A DNA stretch of 64,000 bases from Paralithodes platypus (Eukaryota > Arthropoda > Malacostraca > Decapoda > Lithodidae). Position 1 is the stretch's first letter. Every line of letters starts with the position of its first letter. Shown here piece after piece: positions 52,928 to 63,900 of this stretch. The notes under the pieces were generated by a model. It saw only the letters and a program-made list of their open reading frames with translations. It made no database searches and was not told where the DNA came from. The stretch spans positions 50,921,766 to 50,985,765 of the forward strand of contig CM064492.1 in NCBI GenBank assembly GCA_032716605.1, given 5' to 3'. The translations under genes and the position numbers were made by a program.

Positions 52928-54134
52928 ATTGCACTAGAAATATCGAAAACCTTCGATAGAGTCTGGCAAAAATCTTTAATGTCTAAACTACCCTCCTTCG
53001 GTTTCTATCCCTCCATCTGTGCCTTTGTCTCATATTTCCTTTCCGGCCGTTCCATAGCCGCGGTTGTGGACGGCCATTATTCACTTCCTCACCCTATAAA
53101 CTCCGGTGTTCCTCAGCGCTCTGTCCTATCTCCTCTTCTCTTTCTAATTTTTATAAATGATCTCCTCAACTGTACCTCAATTCCCATCCATTCATACGCA
53201 GCCGACTCAACCTTACACTACTCCATTAGTTTTTCAGAACGCCCCAGCCAGCAATCCCTCAACGACAAACGTAATCAAGCCATAGAACTCTTAAATTTTG
53301 ATCTAAATACTATCTCCAATTGGGGCAGAGAAAACCTTGTTACCTTTAATGCTTCCAAAACCCAATTTCTCCATCTATCTACCCGTAAGGAACTCCCAGC
53401 GGACTATCCCTTATTCTTCAACAATACAAAAATCAATTCTTCATCTTCTCTCAATATTCTTGGTGTCTCTTTTTCTTCTGCTCTCAGTTGGAAGGACCAT
53501 ATTACCAGTCTTGCTAAGGCAGCCTCCCAGAAGCTGGGTGTGCTCAACCGCCTTAGGGGTTTCTTTTCCCCTGCACAGCTTCTTGCTCTGTACAGGGGCA
53601 TAGTGCATCCTTGTATTGAGTATTGTTCACATGTGTGGGGAGGTTCCTCTCACACCGCTCTCCTAGACAAAGTTGAAAGGAAGGCCTTTCGTATCATTAA
53701 CTCCCGTCCCCTCACCAACTCTCTGCAATCTCTCTCTCTCCACCGCAATGTTGCATCTCTCTCGCTATTCTATCGCTACTATAATGATCAGTGTTCCTCA
53801 GAGCTTTCCCAGTGTATACCACCTCCTTTACGTAGGGGCACGTGGTACCCGTCTTGCAACTCAATCCCACCCCTACTCTGTGCAACTCTCCAACCCAAGA
53901 GTGAAACGTTACTCTCAAACTTTCTTCTACTCAACAGCTGAGCTCTGGAACTCTCTCCCAGAATCAGTCTTTCCCTATTCCTATGACTTCAATTGCTTCA
54001 AACTCCGTGTGTCCAGGCATTTTGGCTCGAACGTTCCTTGATTTTGGCCCTGTCACTCTTTCAACTATGGGGGAGGCACTCGCTAAAGGCAGTTCTGCCT
54101 TTTTCCTCCCTCAATCACATAGGAAAAAAAAAAA
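52928..54134 (+). mobile_element. Jockey-like LINE 3' half, copy 1, poly(A)-tailed
   Basis: 5'-truncated plus-strand LINE ending in a poly(A) run at 54121-54134. About 85-90% similar by eye to the copy at 57029-58572. Unlike the CR1-like copies, it has a true poly(A) tail and is not embedded in (TC)n. Confidence 0.85.
52943..54041 (+). pseudogene. Jockey-like reverse transcriptase C-terminal half (copy 1)
   Basis: Starts in the RT palm (ALEISKTFDRVW) and runs through INSGVPQRSVLSPLLFLIFINDLL, SYAADSTLHY, WGRENLVTFNASKTQ, LNILGVSFSSALSWKDH, LYRGIVHPCIEYCSHVWGG and RKAFRIINSRPL. The catalytic YADD is changed to YAAD at 53195-53206 (second residue of the pair GAC to GCC), so the enzyme would be dead even if full length. 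The conserved PQG has become PQR. A frameshift near 53835-53845 moves the tail (TRLATQSHPYSVQLSNPRVK...ELWNSLPESV) into the next frame, ending at 54041. Confidence 0.85.
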
Positions 54135-55159
54135 AAATTACACTTCATACGCACTTTTAAAGTACTAACATACTAAACATACTTATAATGAAAGTAAATA
54201 AATTAATGTATAATTTGGAATACCCACATCATTACAAGCACAAACACATCAGGACAATGACAAACACCCAAAAACACCCAAGCATGTGTTATTCCTTAGA
54301 AACTAGCACATCACAACTGCACATGAACACTCACAGATGAACATATATGATCATTAACACACACAGAATGCCCATAAGCTGCTCCTTCCCTCAACACACA
54401 CACCTCATTCTTTTGCATCTACACACTCCCACAGATACAGAAAAACACATACTGATTTTAAATACACTGACGCATATACAGAGATACACATAACAATTGA
54501 AGCACACACACACACACACATACTCACAGACACATTAAAATTGATACACACACACACATACTGACATACACACACAATAATATTCATGTCAGTCAATCAG
54601 CTAATGCGCCTTCCTCTACTCAATTCTCTGTCAATCTCACTCTTCCAATCTTGTGCACTCAATTATCCTCTCTCTCTCTCTCTCACTTCTCATTTGTGCT
54701 ATCCTTATTTCCAACTTTCCTTTATTTGGGGTTTCGATTTCTCTACTAGAATCAAGTCTTTACCTCCTTGTTTGGATGTGTTGTCAGTTCATCCATGGAA
54801 ATCTCTCTCTCTCTCTGTCTCTCTTCTTTGCTATCCCTTTCTTCTACTTTTCCTTTCTATCAGGTTTGCTCTCTCTACTAGAATTACAGTAAGTACTGAC
54901 CACCTCGCTGGGATCCTAAGGTCCGTGTGGCCAGTGTATCTAAGTAAATATATGTAAATATGCTGTATATATCACTTCCTCTGGTAATGTATTATTTTTT
55001 TGTGTGGCGCATACACCTTTCAAAATACTCCCTCCATCTATTTTATTTTAGAGTTTATCGTCCCAAAAGTATTTGTATGATTTTGTATCCGTCTCTCTGG
55101 CTTTCTCTTCAAAAATTTTCCCCCTCCGTCCTGCCTTGATATCAGCTCTCTATTAACTG
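54135..55159. other. CA-rich then pyrimidine-rich DNA, no gene recognised
   Basis: Degenerate CA motifs to 54580. TC-rich stretches at 54665-54690 and 54800-54830. Reading frames here are low-complexity. Confidence 0.5.
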
Positions 55160-55230
55160 TTTTGATGGCGTAATGGTTAGACTGTTATAAGATCTGTATG
55201 TGGTAACCCAGGTTTGAATCCCGGTAGGAT
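55160..55230 (+). mobile_element. tRNA-like SINE head
   Basis: TGGCGTAATGG fits the A box exactly and GGTTTGAATCCC the B box with one change. No complementary acceptor ends, so not a functional tRNA. Confidence 0.55.
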
Positions 55231-55975
55231 TACATGCTTTCATTTATTTCATTGGGTGGTGTTTGGTGTTGAGAGTGAAATGAATAAACAAGATTATCTT
55301 TACTTTCTATTTCGCAGTTATCGTTCTTCCTATTTATTCTCGCCTTTGCTTTATCTGCTACCTCCTGTTACTTTTTTATATTTGTGTACACTCTGCCTTG
55401 CGTTTCTCTCTTCGCCAGTTGTTCTCTCCTTCTTATTCTGTACTATTATTTACTCCCATGGTTTTGTTTGTATTTTCCCTCACTGTTACTCTGTATTTTT
55501 CCTCCTCTTTATGCTTCTTCTTCTTCCTCTTCTATTTTCTTCTTCTTCTCTCCCTCCCCTCCTCCTGTTGCATCTGTTTTTCGTGTTCTCTTCCCTTCCT
55601 CCTCATCCCTCTTCCTCCTCCAATCCCTCTTCTTTCTTCTTCTTTCCACATTATTATCCACCTCCCTCTCCTCCTCCTCATATCTTCTTTCTATTTTCCT
55701 CCCCTCCCTCCCATCTCCCCCTCCCTCCTCTCCTCTCCTCTTATCTCCATATCCCTCTACTAATCCCCCTTCTACACTTCCCAAATCCCCTATACCTCTG
55801 CATAATCTCCTTATTCTCAACCTGTAACACCCTTGATCAGCTTCCCTCCTCCCCCCTTCTCTCTCTCTCAGCCTCGTTAGGTCGAATAGAGGTGTTGTTG
55901 CTTCTTTTCCTGTTTTACTCAATTGTACTCCCCCCCCCCCTCCCTCTCTCTCTCTCTCTCTTTAAACATATTTGC
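55231..55975. repeat. Pyrimidine-rich (CCT/TTC) low-complexity DNA
   Basis: From about 55500 the plus strand is almost entirely C and T (CCTCCTC, TTCTTC) to 55960. Reading frames over it are artefacts. Confidence 0.8.
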
Positions 55976-56221
55976 ATTACATTCCATTTGGTGATTAAAG
56001 GTGCATCATGAAAATTGCATCCTAATTTAAGATCGCATACTATACATTCATATGACAGAGTGAGTTTATGAAAATATTTACATTGAAACTATTATGTATC
56101 ATTTTACTCTCTCTCTCTTTCTCTCGCTGCCTATCCTGTTACGCAATACCCCCAGTTAATTTATCTTTTCTTTCAGTGTTTTATAGTGACAGCTGATTGT
56201 ATTTGGCTATATATATATTAG
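55976..56221. other. Stretch without recognised features
   Basis: Nothing recognised. Confidence 0.5.
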
Positions 56222-56865
<644 letters not shown>

Positions 56866-57028
56866 TTTTTAGATTGCTTCCCTAAGCTTCTATAAATTTT
56901 AGAAGATAAAAACAAGATAAATGTATACATTTTTTGGTACAAAAATTCCTTGGTTGAAGACCGGTTTCTCCTAAATTATAGGTTCACTATCACTCACTGG
57001 AAAAATAAATAACAACACCTAAATACTT
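56866..57028 (-). mobile_element. M1 MITE copy 14, fragment
   Basis: Diverged reverse-oriented piece: CAAGATAAATGTATACATTTTTTGGTAC, GACCGGTTTCTCC, AGGTTCACTATCACTCACTGG, ACACCTAAATAC. Cut at 57028 by the Jockey-like LINE. Confidence 0.65.
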
Positions 57029-58435
57029 AAAAACTGTGCTTCCGTGCTGACCCCCTGCCTAGGCAAACTCTTTCGTCTCTGTCTCTCCTCTAACGTCTTT
57101 CCTTCTTGCTGGAAGTTTGCTCTCATTTAACCTGTCCCAAAGAAGGGTGACCGCTCTCAACCCTCCAACTATCGTCCAATTGCTCTCATCTCTTGTATCT
57201 CTAAAGTTTTTGAAACTATTCTTGCTTCCAAATTTCTTAAGCATTTCTCTTCTCATAATCTGCTCTCAGATCGCCAGTATGGCTTTCTTAAGGGTCGCTC
57301 TACTGGTGATCTTCTTTCATATCTTACTAATTCTTGGTTATCCAACTTTCGGGACTTCGGTGAGACTTTTTCTGTTGCACTAGACATATCGAAGGCCTTC
57401 GATAGAGTCTGGCACAAATAATTAATTTCCAAACTACCCTCCTTCGATTTTTGTCCCTCCATCTGCGCCTTTGTCTCTAATTTCCTTTCCGGCCGTTCCA
57501 TAGCTGCGGTTGTTGACGGCCATCGCTCAATTCTTCGTCCTATCAACTCCAGTATTCCTCAGGGTTCTGTCCTATCTCCCATTCTCTTTCTAATTTTCAT
57601 AAATGATCTTCTCAACCGTACATCTAGTCCCATCCATTCATATGCAGACGACTCTACTTTACACCACTCAATTAGTTTTCCAGAACGCCCCAGCCAGCAG
57701 TCCCTCAAAAGTAAACGTAATGAAGCCATAAAATGCTTATATTCTGATCTAGCTACTATTTCTAATTGGGGTAGAGAAAACCTTGTTACATTTAATGCTT
57801 CCAAAACTCAATTTATCCACCTTATTACCCATCAGGAACCTCCAGAGGACTATCCCTTATTCTTCAACAATACAAAAATCAACCCTTCATCTTCCCTCAA
57901 TGTTCTAGGTGTCTCTTTTTCTTCTGCTCTCACTTGCAAAGACCATATTACCAGTCTCGCTAAGGCAGCCTCCCAGAAGCTGGGTGTGCTCAACCGCCTC
58001 AAGGGGTTCTTTACCCCTGCTCAGCTACTTGCTCTGTACAGGGGCACAGTGCATCCTTGTATTGAGTATTGTTCACATGTGTTGGGAGGATCCTCTCACA
58101 CCGCACTCCTAGATAAAGTAGAAAGGAAAGCTTTTCGTATCATTAACTCACGTCCACTCACTAATTCTCTGCAATCTCTCTCTCTTCGCCGCAATTTTGC
58201 ATCTCTCTCGCTATTCTATCGCTACTACAATAATCAGTGTTCCTCGGAGCTTTCCCAGTGTATACCACCTCCTCTACTTAGGGTACGTAGTACCCGCCTT
58301 GCAGCACAATCCCATCCCTACTCTGTGCAACTCTCCAACCCAAGAGTGAAATGCTATTCTCAGACTTTCTTCTATTCAACTGCTGAGCTCTGGAACTCTC
58401 TCCCAGAATCAGTCTTTCCCTTTCCTATGACTTAA
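57029..58435 (+). pseudogene. Jockey-like reverse transcriptase (copy 2), two stop codons
   Basis: One continuous frame from 57029 to the stop at 58433-58435, broken only by TAA at 57128-57130 (before PVPKKGDRS) and TAA at 57419-57421 (in WHK-stop-LISKLPS). Blocks: SNYRPIALISCISKVFE, DRQYGFLKGRSTGDLL, FSVALDISKAFDRVW, INSSIPQGSVLSPILFLIFINDLL, and SYADDSTLHH with intact catalytic YADD (57641-57652). The tail LYRGTVHPCIEYCSHVLGG follows. The endonuclease is absent by truncation. The family is a Jockey/BS-like clade by motif style. Confidence 0.85.
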
Positions 58436-58572
58436 ATTGCTTCAAACTCTGTGTGTCCAGGCATTTTAGCTCGAACGACCCTTGATTTTGGCCCTGTCAC
58501 TCTTTGAAATCTGGGGGAGGCACTCGCTGCAGGCAGTTATGCCTTTTGTCTCCCTCATTCACATAGAAAAAA
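57029..58572 (+). mobile_element. Jockey-like LINE 3' half, copy 2, poly(A)-tailed
   Basis: 5'-truncated, about 1.54 kb, inserted in an M1 fragment. The 3' UTR ends with AAAAAAAAA at 58566. Longer at the 5' side than copy 1. Confidence 0.85.
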
Positions 58573-58989
58573 AAATGGCGGAGGCCATTGATCCGCGTGT
58601 TGTTTAGCATATTAAATTTTAGAGAAAGTTAAAACATTTTAGTTTAATAAGCCCTAAACTCTTCATTTTTCTATAGCTGCTGCTTGAAAGAAAACAAATT
58701 GTAGACCACTAACTTGAATATAATGTCAAAATTGCACACAATTACAAAAACAAAATAATAGAACTGGCATTAAGTATAATAATTGATTAAGTAACGTGGC
58801 AAAAGATCTTCAATTTGCCAAAGTAAAGGGATGAACATCGTAAGATCTCGAAACTTATGGGACTAAATTGGAGTAAGAAGTGGGAAAAAAAAACGAAAAC
58901 CCACCCTTTAAAGTATAGCCTACTACTGTTTCAGATTTCTGTGATCAAGGTAACAGCTGCAGAATTAATATTATCAGTCTTAGTATATC
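58573..58989 (-). mobile_element. M1 MITE copy 15 fragment and flanking unassigned DNA
   Basis: 58795-58912 is a diverged reverse-oriented M1 end (CATCGTAAGATCTCGAAACTTATGGG, GAAAACCCACCCTTTAAA). The rest has no recognised feature. Confidence 0.55.
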
Positions 58990-59300
58990 AATCGTAGTTT
59001 AGAGCAGAATTTCCCACCCCTTGTCCCACTGCGTGTCATAAGTGGCAACTAAAAGAGGCTGGCCTGACCATCTGTCGACTATCTTTCAGGACCGCGACAG
59101 AAATGGACTGTCTTATATTTCCCATAAAAGGTAGTCTACCCTCCAAATTTGGTCTTTCCAGGACAATGGTAAATTGAGATGCCACCCTACCCCTTAGCAG
59201 TGGTGGTAAGGTTGTCAGGGGTCCACACCATTCGACCGTGGGGCGAAATGCCTCATCCGTCAACACTCTCAATGTGGTCCAACCTTCGGTGTGCCTGGTA
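58990..59300 (-). other. Possible dispersed repeat of unknown family
   Basis: The minus strand has a short open stretch (59036-59272) including TCAGGCCAGCCTCTTTTAGT and CACTTATGACACGCAGTGG, a phrase of the kind found in many arthropod repeats. There is only one copy here and no protein family recognised. Confidence 0.3.
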
Positions 59301-59445
59301 CTGGTGACACGCTGCTTGCAACTTGATTGCTGGCTTCAGCGTGTTGTGATGGCTTCAAAAATAGAATATCTTCACCATGAAGGGCTATGAGTCAATAGTC
59401 GGTTGGGTGCTAAGCAACAACAATGGCCGTATTGGACGCTACAAT

Positions 59446-59690
59446 TTTTTTTTTTTTCTCTATATACCAACTACTCCCTCTCGGGCATTAGCTGAGAGCC
59501 TATACACTCCACCGCTGAACACGGTGAGGCCCATGAGGTCTTGTTCCAGTCTAGGGAGTGAGACATGCGAAGCACCCCGGCTCGAAGCAACCCCATCTCT
59601 GAAGCCGCTCCGCCTCTGCGCTTCACCGTCTCATCCCCCAGACTCGGACCCTCACTCTCAGAACGCCACCTATTGATCAATTAAATCACT
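59446..59690 (-). mobile_element. Poly(A)-tailed retroelement 3' end, copy 2
   Basis: In sense (minus) orientation it ends AGTTGGTATATAGAG followed by A's (poly-T at 59446-59457 on plus). Shares CTAGACTGGAACAAGACCTC and GGCTCTCAGC...ATGCCCGAGAGG with 11690-11842. Confidence 0.7.
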
Positions 59691-59900
59691 AGGCTCACTC
59701 ACTAGTGCAGGTTATATTTATTCTCGTATTGTTCGCTTTGTGTCACTGTTGGGGGTTTCAGTTTCAGTATGTTTGATGTTTTCGCATAGATTTTTCGATT
59801 CCCATTGGTGTGTTGTGGAGGGTCAGTTTCTCGTTCATTCAAGCTTGACTTTTTGTTATCGTATGTGAACAGCCAGGGTGTCAATTATTGTGTTTCCTTT

Positions 59901-59970
59901 TCAACCCTTTGAGTATTATGCCGCATTTTGACAGTTTATTCTGGCTATCATTAGGCGATTTTATACAGCA
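59901..59970 (+). mobile_element. M3 MITE fragment
   Basis: CAACCCTTTGAGTATTATGCCGC...TGGCTATCATTAGGCGATTTTATACAGC: left half only. Confidence 0.65.
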
Positions 59971-59989
59971 CTTCTGTTCTATTTTCTGG

Positions 59990-60260
59990 TTATCAACTCT
60001 GCGTAAGCAGAGTGGTATCGCCCCCCGTATAGTGGTACATGCTAACCGAAATGTCTGTCTGTCTGTGCGAGAAGTCCTCCTAGACCTTTTGACGGATTTT
60101 CACCAAACTTCACACGAACCTTCGGTGCGTGAATGCGACGGTAATTATTATTTGTTTTTTTTTGAATTTGTGCAATAGTTATGATCTTAGGTCCAAAAAC
60201 ATGTTTTGCCCCCCCCCCCCCTCACACAGCCCCCCCCCCCCCGCTCCAACATCCCCCCCC
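59990..60260. repeat. Unassigned repeat followed by C homopolymers
   Basis: TTATCAACTCTGCGTAAGCAG...TGTCTGTCTGTCTG resembles 27810-27895. C runs of 9-14 nt at 60209-60260 (assembly quality could be low). Confidence 0.6.
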
Positions 60261-60969
60261 CCCTTCCGGGCCCCCACCCCCTACCCTGTACCTATTTCCA
60301 AGCAATGATTATGGCGTTCTGTGTGTGTGTGTGCCCTGTAGGGGCACATAGTCCATGAGCCAGGCCAGATATCGGTACCACCTGGGGTGACTAAACACGA
60401 ATGGTACTAAAATGTTTATAGAGTGACTGTAAGTACATTAAGATATGATAGCCTTCTCGCACTGGTAGCTTAGTCTAATTTTTTTGATGCAATAGGGGCG
60501 CTACCCAAAAATAAAGATTTTTAGCGTGACGCTCGGCGTTTTCCTCATTTTCTTTAAAATCCATCACACAATCATCGCGAAACTTTGAACACCTATGTAG
60601 AATTATATTCTCTACCAGAGTTGTTCCTAGGTATTTTTCAAATTTCCTCATATTTCGGAATATACTCTATATTTTGGGTATTTTCCTCTAAATCTAGAAT
60701 AAATCCTTAAATATGGGGAACATTGAAAAATATATTCTAACAGCTCTTGTAGCTTATTTGATTCTCTACAAGAATTATTCCGATGTGTATTTCAAGTTTC
60801 TCCATATTTAGGGGTTTATTTCATATTTGGGGATTTTTTGTTATATTTTGGGGATAATTTATTATTGGAAGGAGCAAACATATGTAGAGTGGTTTCCATG
60901 TAATGTGTTTGTTTGTTCATGGTTTAATGGTGATATTTTTTGCAGGTGTGTCGACTGTTTGACGGCAGG
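60261..60969. other. AT-rich upstream region of the long ORF
   Basis: Loose tandem phrases (CTATATTTTGGGTATTTTCC, CATATTTGGGGATTTTTTG) at 60660-60860. TTTTTTGCAG at 60936-60945 looks like a 3' splice site, so 60946 onward may be an exon. No promoter could be assigned. Confidence 0.45.
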
Positions 60970-63900
60970 ATGGAACCATCTGCGAGGAAGAGAGCACGGA
61001 TCGACTGTATCATCCACTGCTCTGATGATGACACCGATGCTCTGGTGTCACCACAGGATTTGGACTCCTGGAACACATTGCTCAGGGCTGCAGAAATCAG
61101 GCAGCATGATCCAGTCCTGGAAGCAGCCAAGGGCCTTGAAGAAGGAGGAATACCACACATACATTATCACCGTAAATGTCGTAGTCTCTTTACAATGAAG
61201 AAGTCACTGGATTCTATCCTTGCCAAGGGTGTCAAGATAGAATCAGCAAGCGTCGACCCCAGGAGGAGGGCATCAAGGGATGCCCCTAGTACTAGCAGGG
61301 TGTATGCCAAAGTATGTATCTTCTGCGAGAAGTCAAGCAAGTACATAAAAACAACAAAGACAAGGGAGCCACTCATACAGTGTGTTGAGCTACGAGCAGA
61401 TGAGAAGATTCGCAGAGCAGCAATAAGGAAACTCAACCAGAGAATCCTTGGTTTAGTTAGCAGAGACCTTGTTGCTGCAGAGGGTCACTACCACAAGTCG
61501 TGCTACAAACTCTTCACAAAAGATGATTTCCCAGCGGCCGCCAGGTCGGGTGCAGGTGAAAATCAGGAAGAAAGCGAGGAAGCACGCTACGAAGAGGTTG
61601 AGACAGAAGCCCTCGAGGAACTCTGCTTGTATATAAGGACCAAATTATTCCCCAACCCAGAGGTACTGCCTATGACAAACCTCACATCTAGGCTTGAGAG
61701 ATCCATGATGTCCCGTGGTATTATCCAACTGAAACCAGCGACAAAGAAACATGTTCGCCGAAAGATTGAAACCGAGTTTGGAGAATCACTACGCTTTGTC
61801 CCAGATGAGAAAGGAAAGCTTCTAATCTATCCACGCAGCCTCTCAATGGACGACCTTGCCCGGCAAGCACACAAAATGGCAAAAGACCTGCAAGAAGCAA
61901 GAGCAGCTAACTCTGAAGATGTCTTAACCAAAACAGGAATGCAGCTGAGGAATGAGATCAATAAACAAGATGTGAGTCAGCCATGGCCTCCCGATACAGA
62001 TCAGAATGTCATTCCTGCAGCAGTCACTCAATTCCTGCACACCCTGCTGACAGGAGAGTGTGAGTGTGAAACTCCCTCTGAAAGAGCTCAACGTCTTGCC
62101 ACTTCCTTTGGCAGTGACTTGGTCTTTGCTGTTACCAGTGGCAAGACAAAACCACCCAAGCACGTACTGCTGACCAATGCTGTAAAGTCTTTGACAGGAA
62201 ACACAGAACTGATCCGAACTCTGAATCGTCTTGGTCACTGTGTGTCTTACTCAATGTTTGAGGAGATCGATACAGCCCTTTGTATCCAGAAGCTGGAATG
62301 CTCAAAGGATGACATTCCACTGCCAGCAAACATCTACCCTGGTGTGTTCACAACCCTGGCCTGGGATAACATTGACCGACTTGAAGAGACCCTAAGTGGA
62401 GCAGGTACTTCTCATAGAGTCAATGGCATTGCTGTCCAGTCCAAGGTTGCAGGCTCTGTGCCAGAGAAAGTCCTGCCAGAGATTACCAAGTCCAAGATAA
62501 GAAGCATCACTCAGACATCATCAATGCTGCCAATATACAATGTTGGGCGGCGGGCAGGGCCACCTAGGATTGAGACTGCGTATGTCGACACTACCAAGGA
62601 AGTCCAGGATTCAAAGACAAAGAACCATATCTGGCTTCTTACTCGAATGTCAGACCATGAGGACCAGTCCATCAGCAGTTGGACTGGGTTCAACATCAAA
62701 ATGCGCAGAGACATTGCAGTGGTTCAGGACACTGTAAGCTACCTGCCCACTATCAATGCTCCCGCAACAGAAATGTCCACCGTTAATGAAATCTTGGAAC
62801 AAACGCATGCTATCATGCAGTCCTTACAGCTTAACAAGATTGTGTGCGTGTTTGATCAAGCACTCTATGCCAAAGCTGCCGAAGTTATCTGGAAACAAGA
62901 GAAGTTCAAGAACATTATCATCAGGATGGGCGTCTTCCACACAATCTGTAATCTCATCTCCACCATAGGAAAGAGGTTTCAAGATGCAGGTCTTAGAGAT
63001 CTGTGTGTGGAATCAGGTATCATCGCAGAAGGATCAGTGTCAGGAGTGATGAACGGCAAGAGGTACAACAGAGCAGTGAGACTACACAAGCTCGTGTATG
63101 AAGCACTGATGAGGCTTGCATGGAAAGGCTTCCTTTCATGGCTAGAAGAAAACCATTCAAGGGACATACACCATCTAGATGAAACACTGAAGGACATCAA
63201 CAGCTTTCACAGCAATGTGTCTCAGGGACTCTTTCAAGAGCTGATGGAGAGTGAATCATGCACACATATCATGAAGCTTTTCCAAGTTTATCTTGAGACC
63301 CTCAGAGATGAACACAACCTCTCAGCATTCTGGATGTCATACCTGGACATGGTTGAGATCATGCTGGACTTAATTCGAGCCTCCAGAGAAGGCAACTGGA
63401 TGCTCCACCTAGGAGCAATCCGACAGATGATACCGTGGTGTTTTGCCTATGACAAAGTGAACTATGCCCGGTTCCTAACCTACTACTATGCCTTGATGTC
63501 TCGACTGCCCATTGAACACCCAGAGGTCCATGAACACTTCATGCAAGGTGGCTTTTCGGTCCAGATCGGTAGCAAGAATCCCTTTGGACGGATCCCTGTG
63601 GACCAGACAATCGAAGAGACGATCAACAAAGACACCCAGACACCAGGGGGCACAAAAGGCTTCAGCCTGAAAGGCGGAGCTGTCGCCAGGTACTACCTGA
63701 CATCGGAGTATCGCAGCAGGTACTTAAGGCAGCTCAGGACTATGGTAGTAGGCCAAAAGTATACTGACTTCAGCCACCCAGACCTACAGATGCCCAGGAT
63801 TAGAAGAGATGAGGCCGATGTCCAATCTTTAGTTCAACTGATGGAGACCAGCTGGTTGAAACCCCTTCAACGCAGAGCAAGAAGATCTTGTCAGTTTGTC

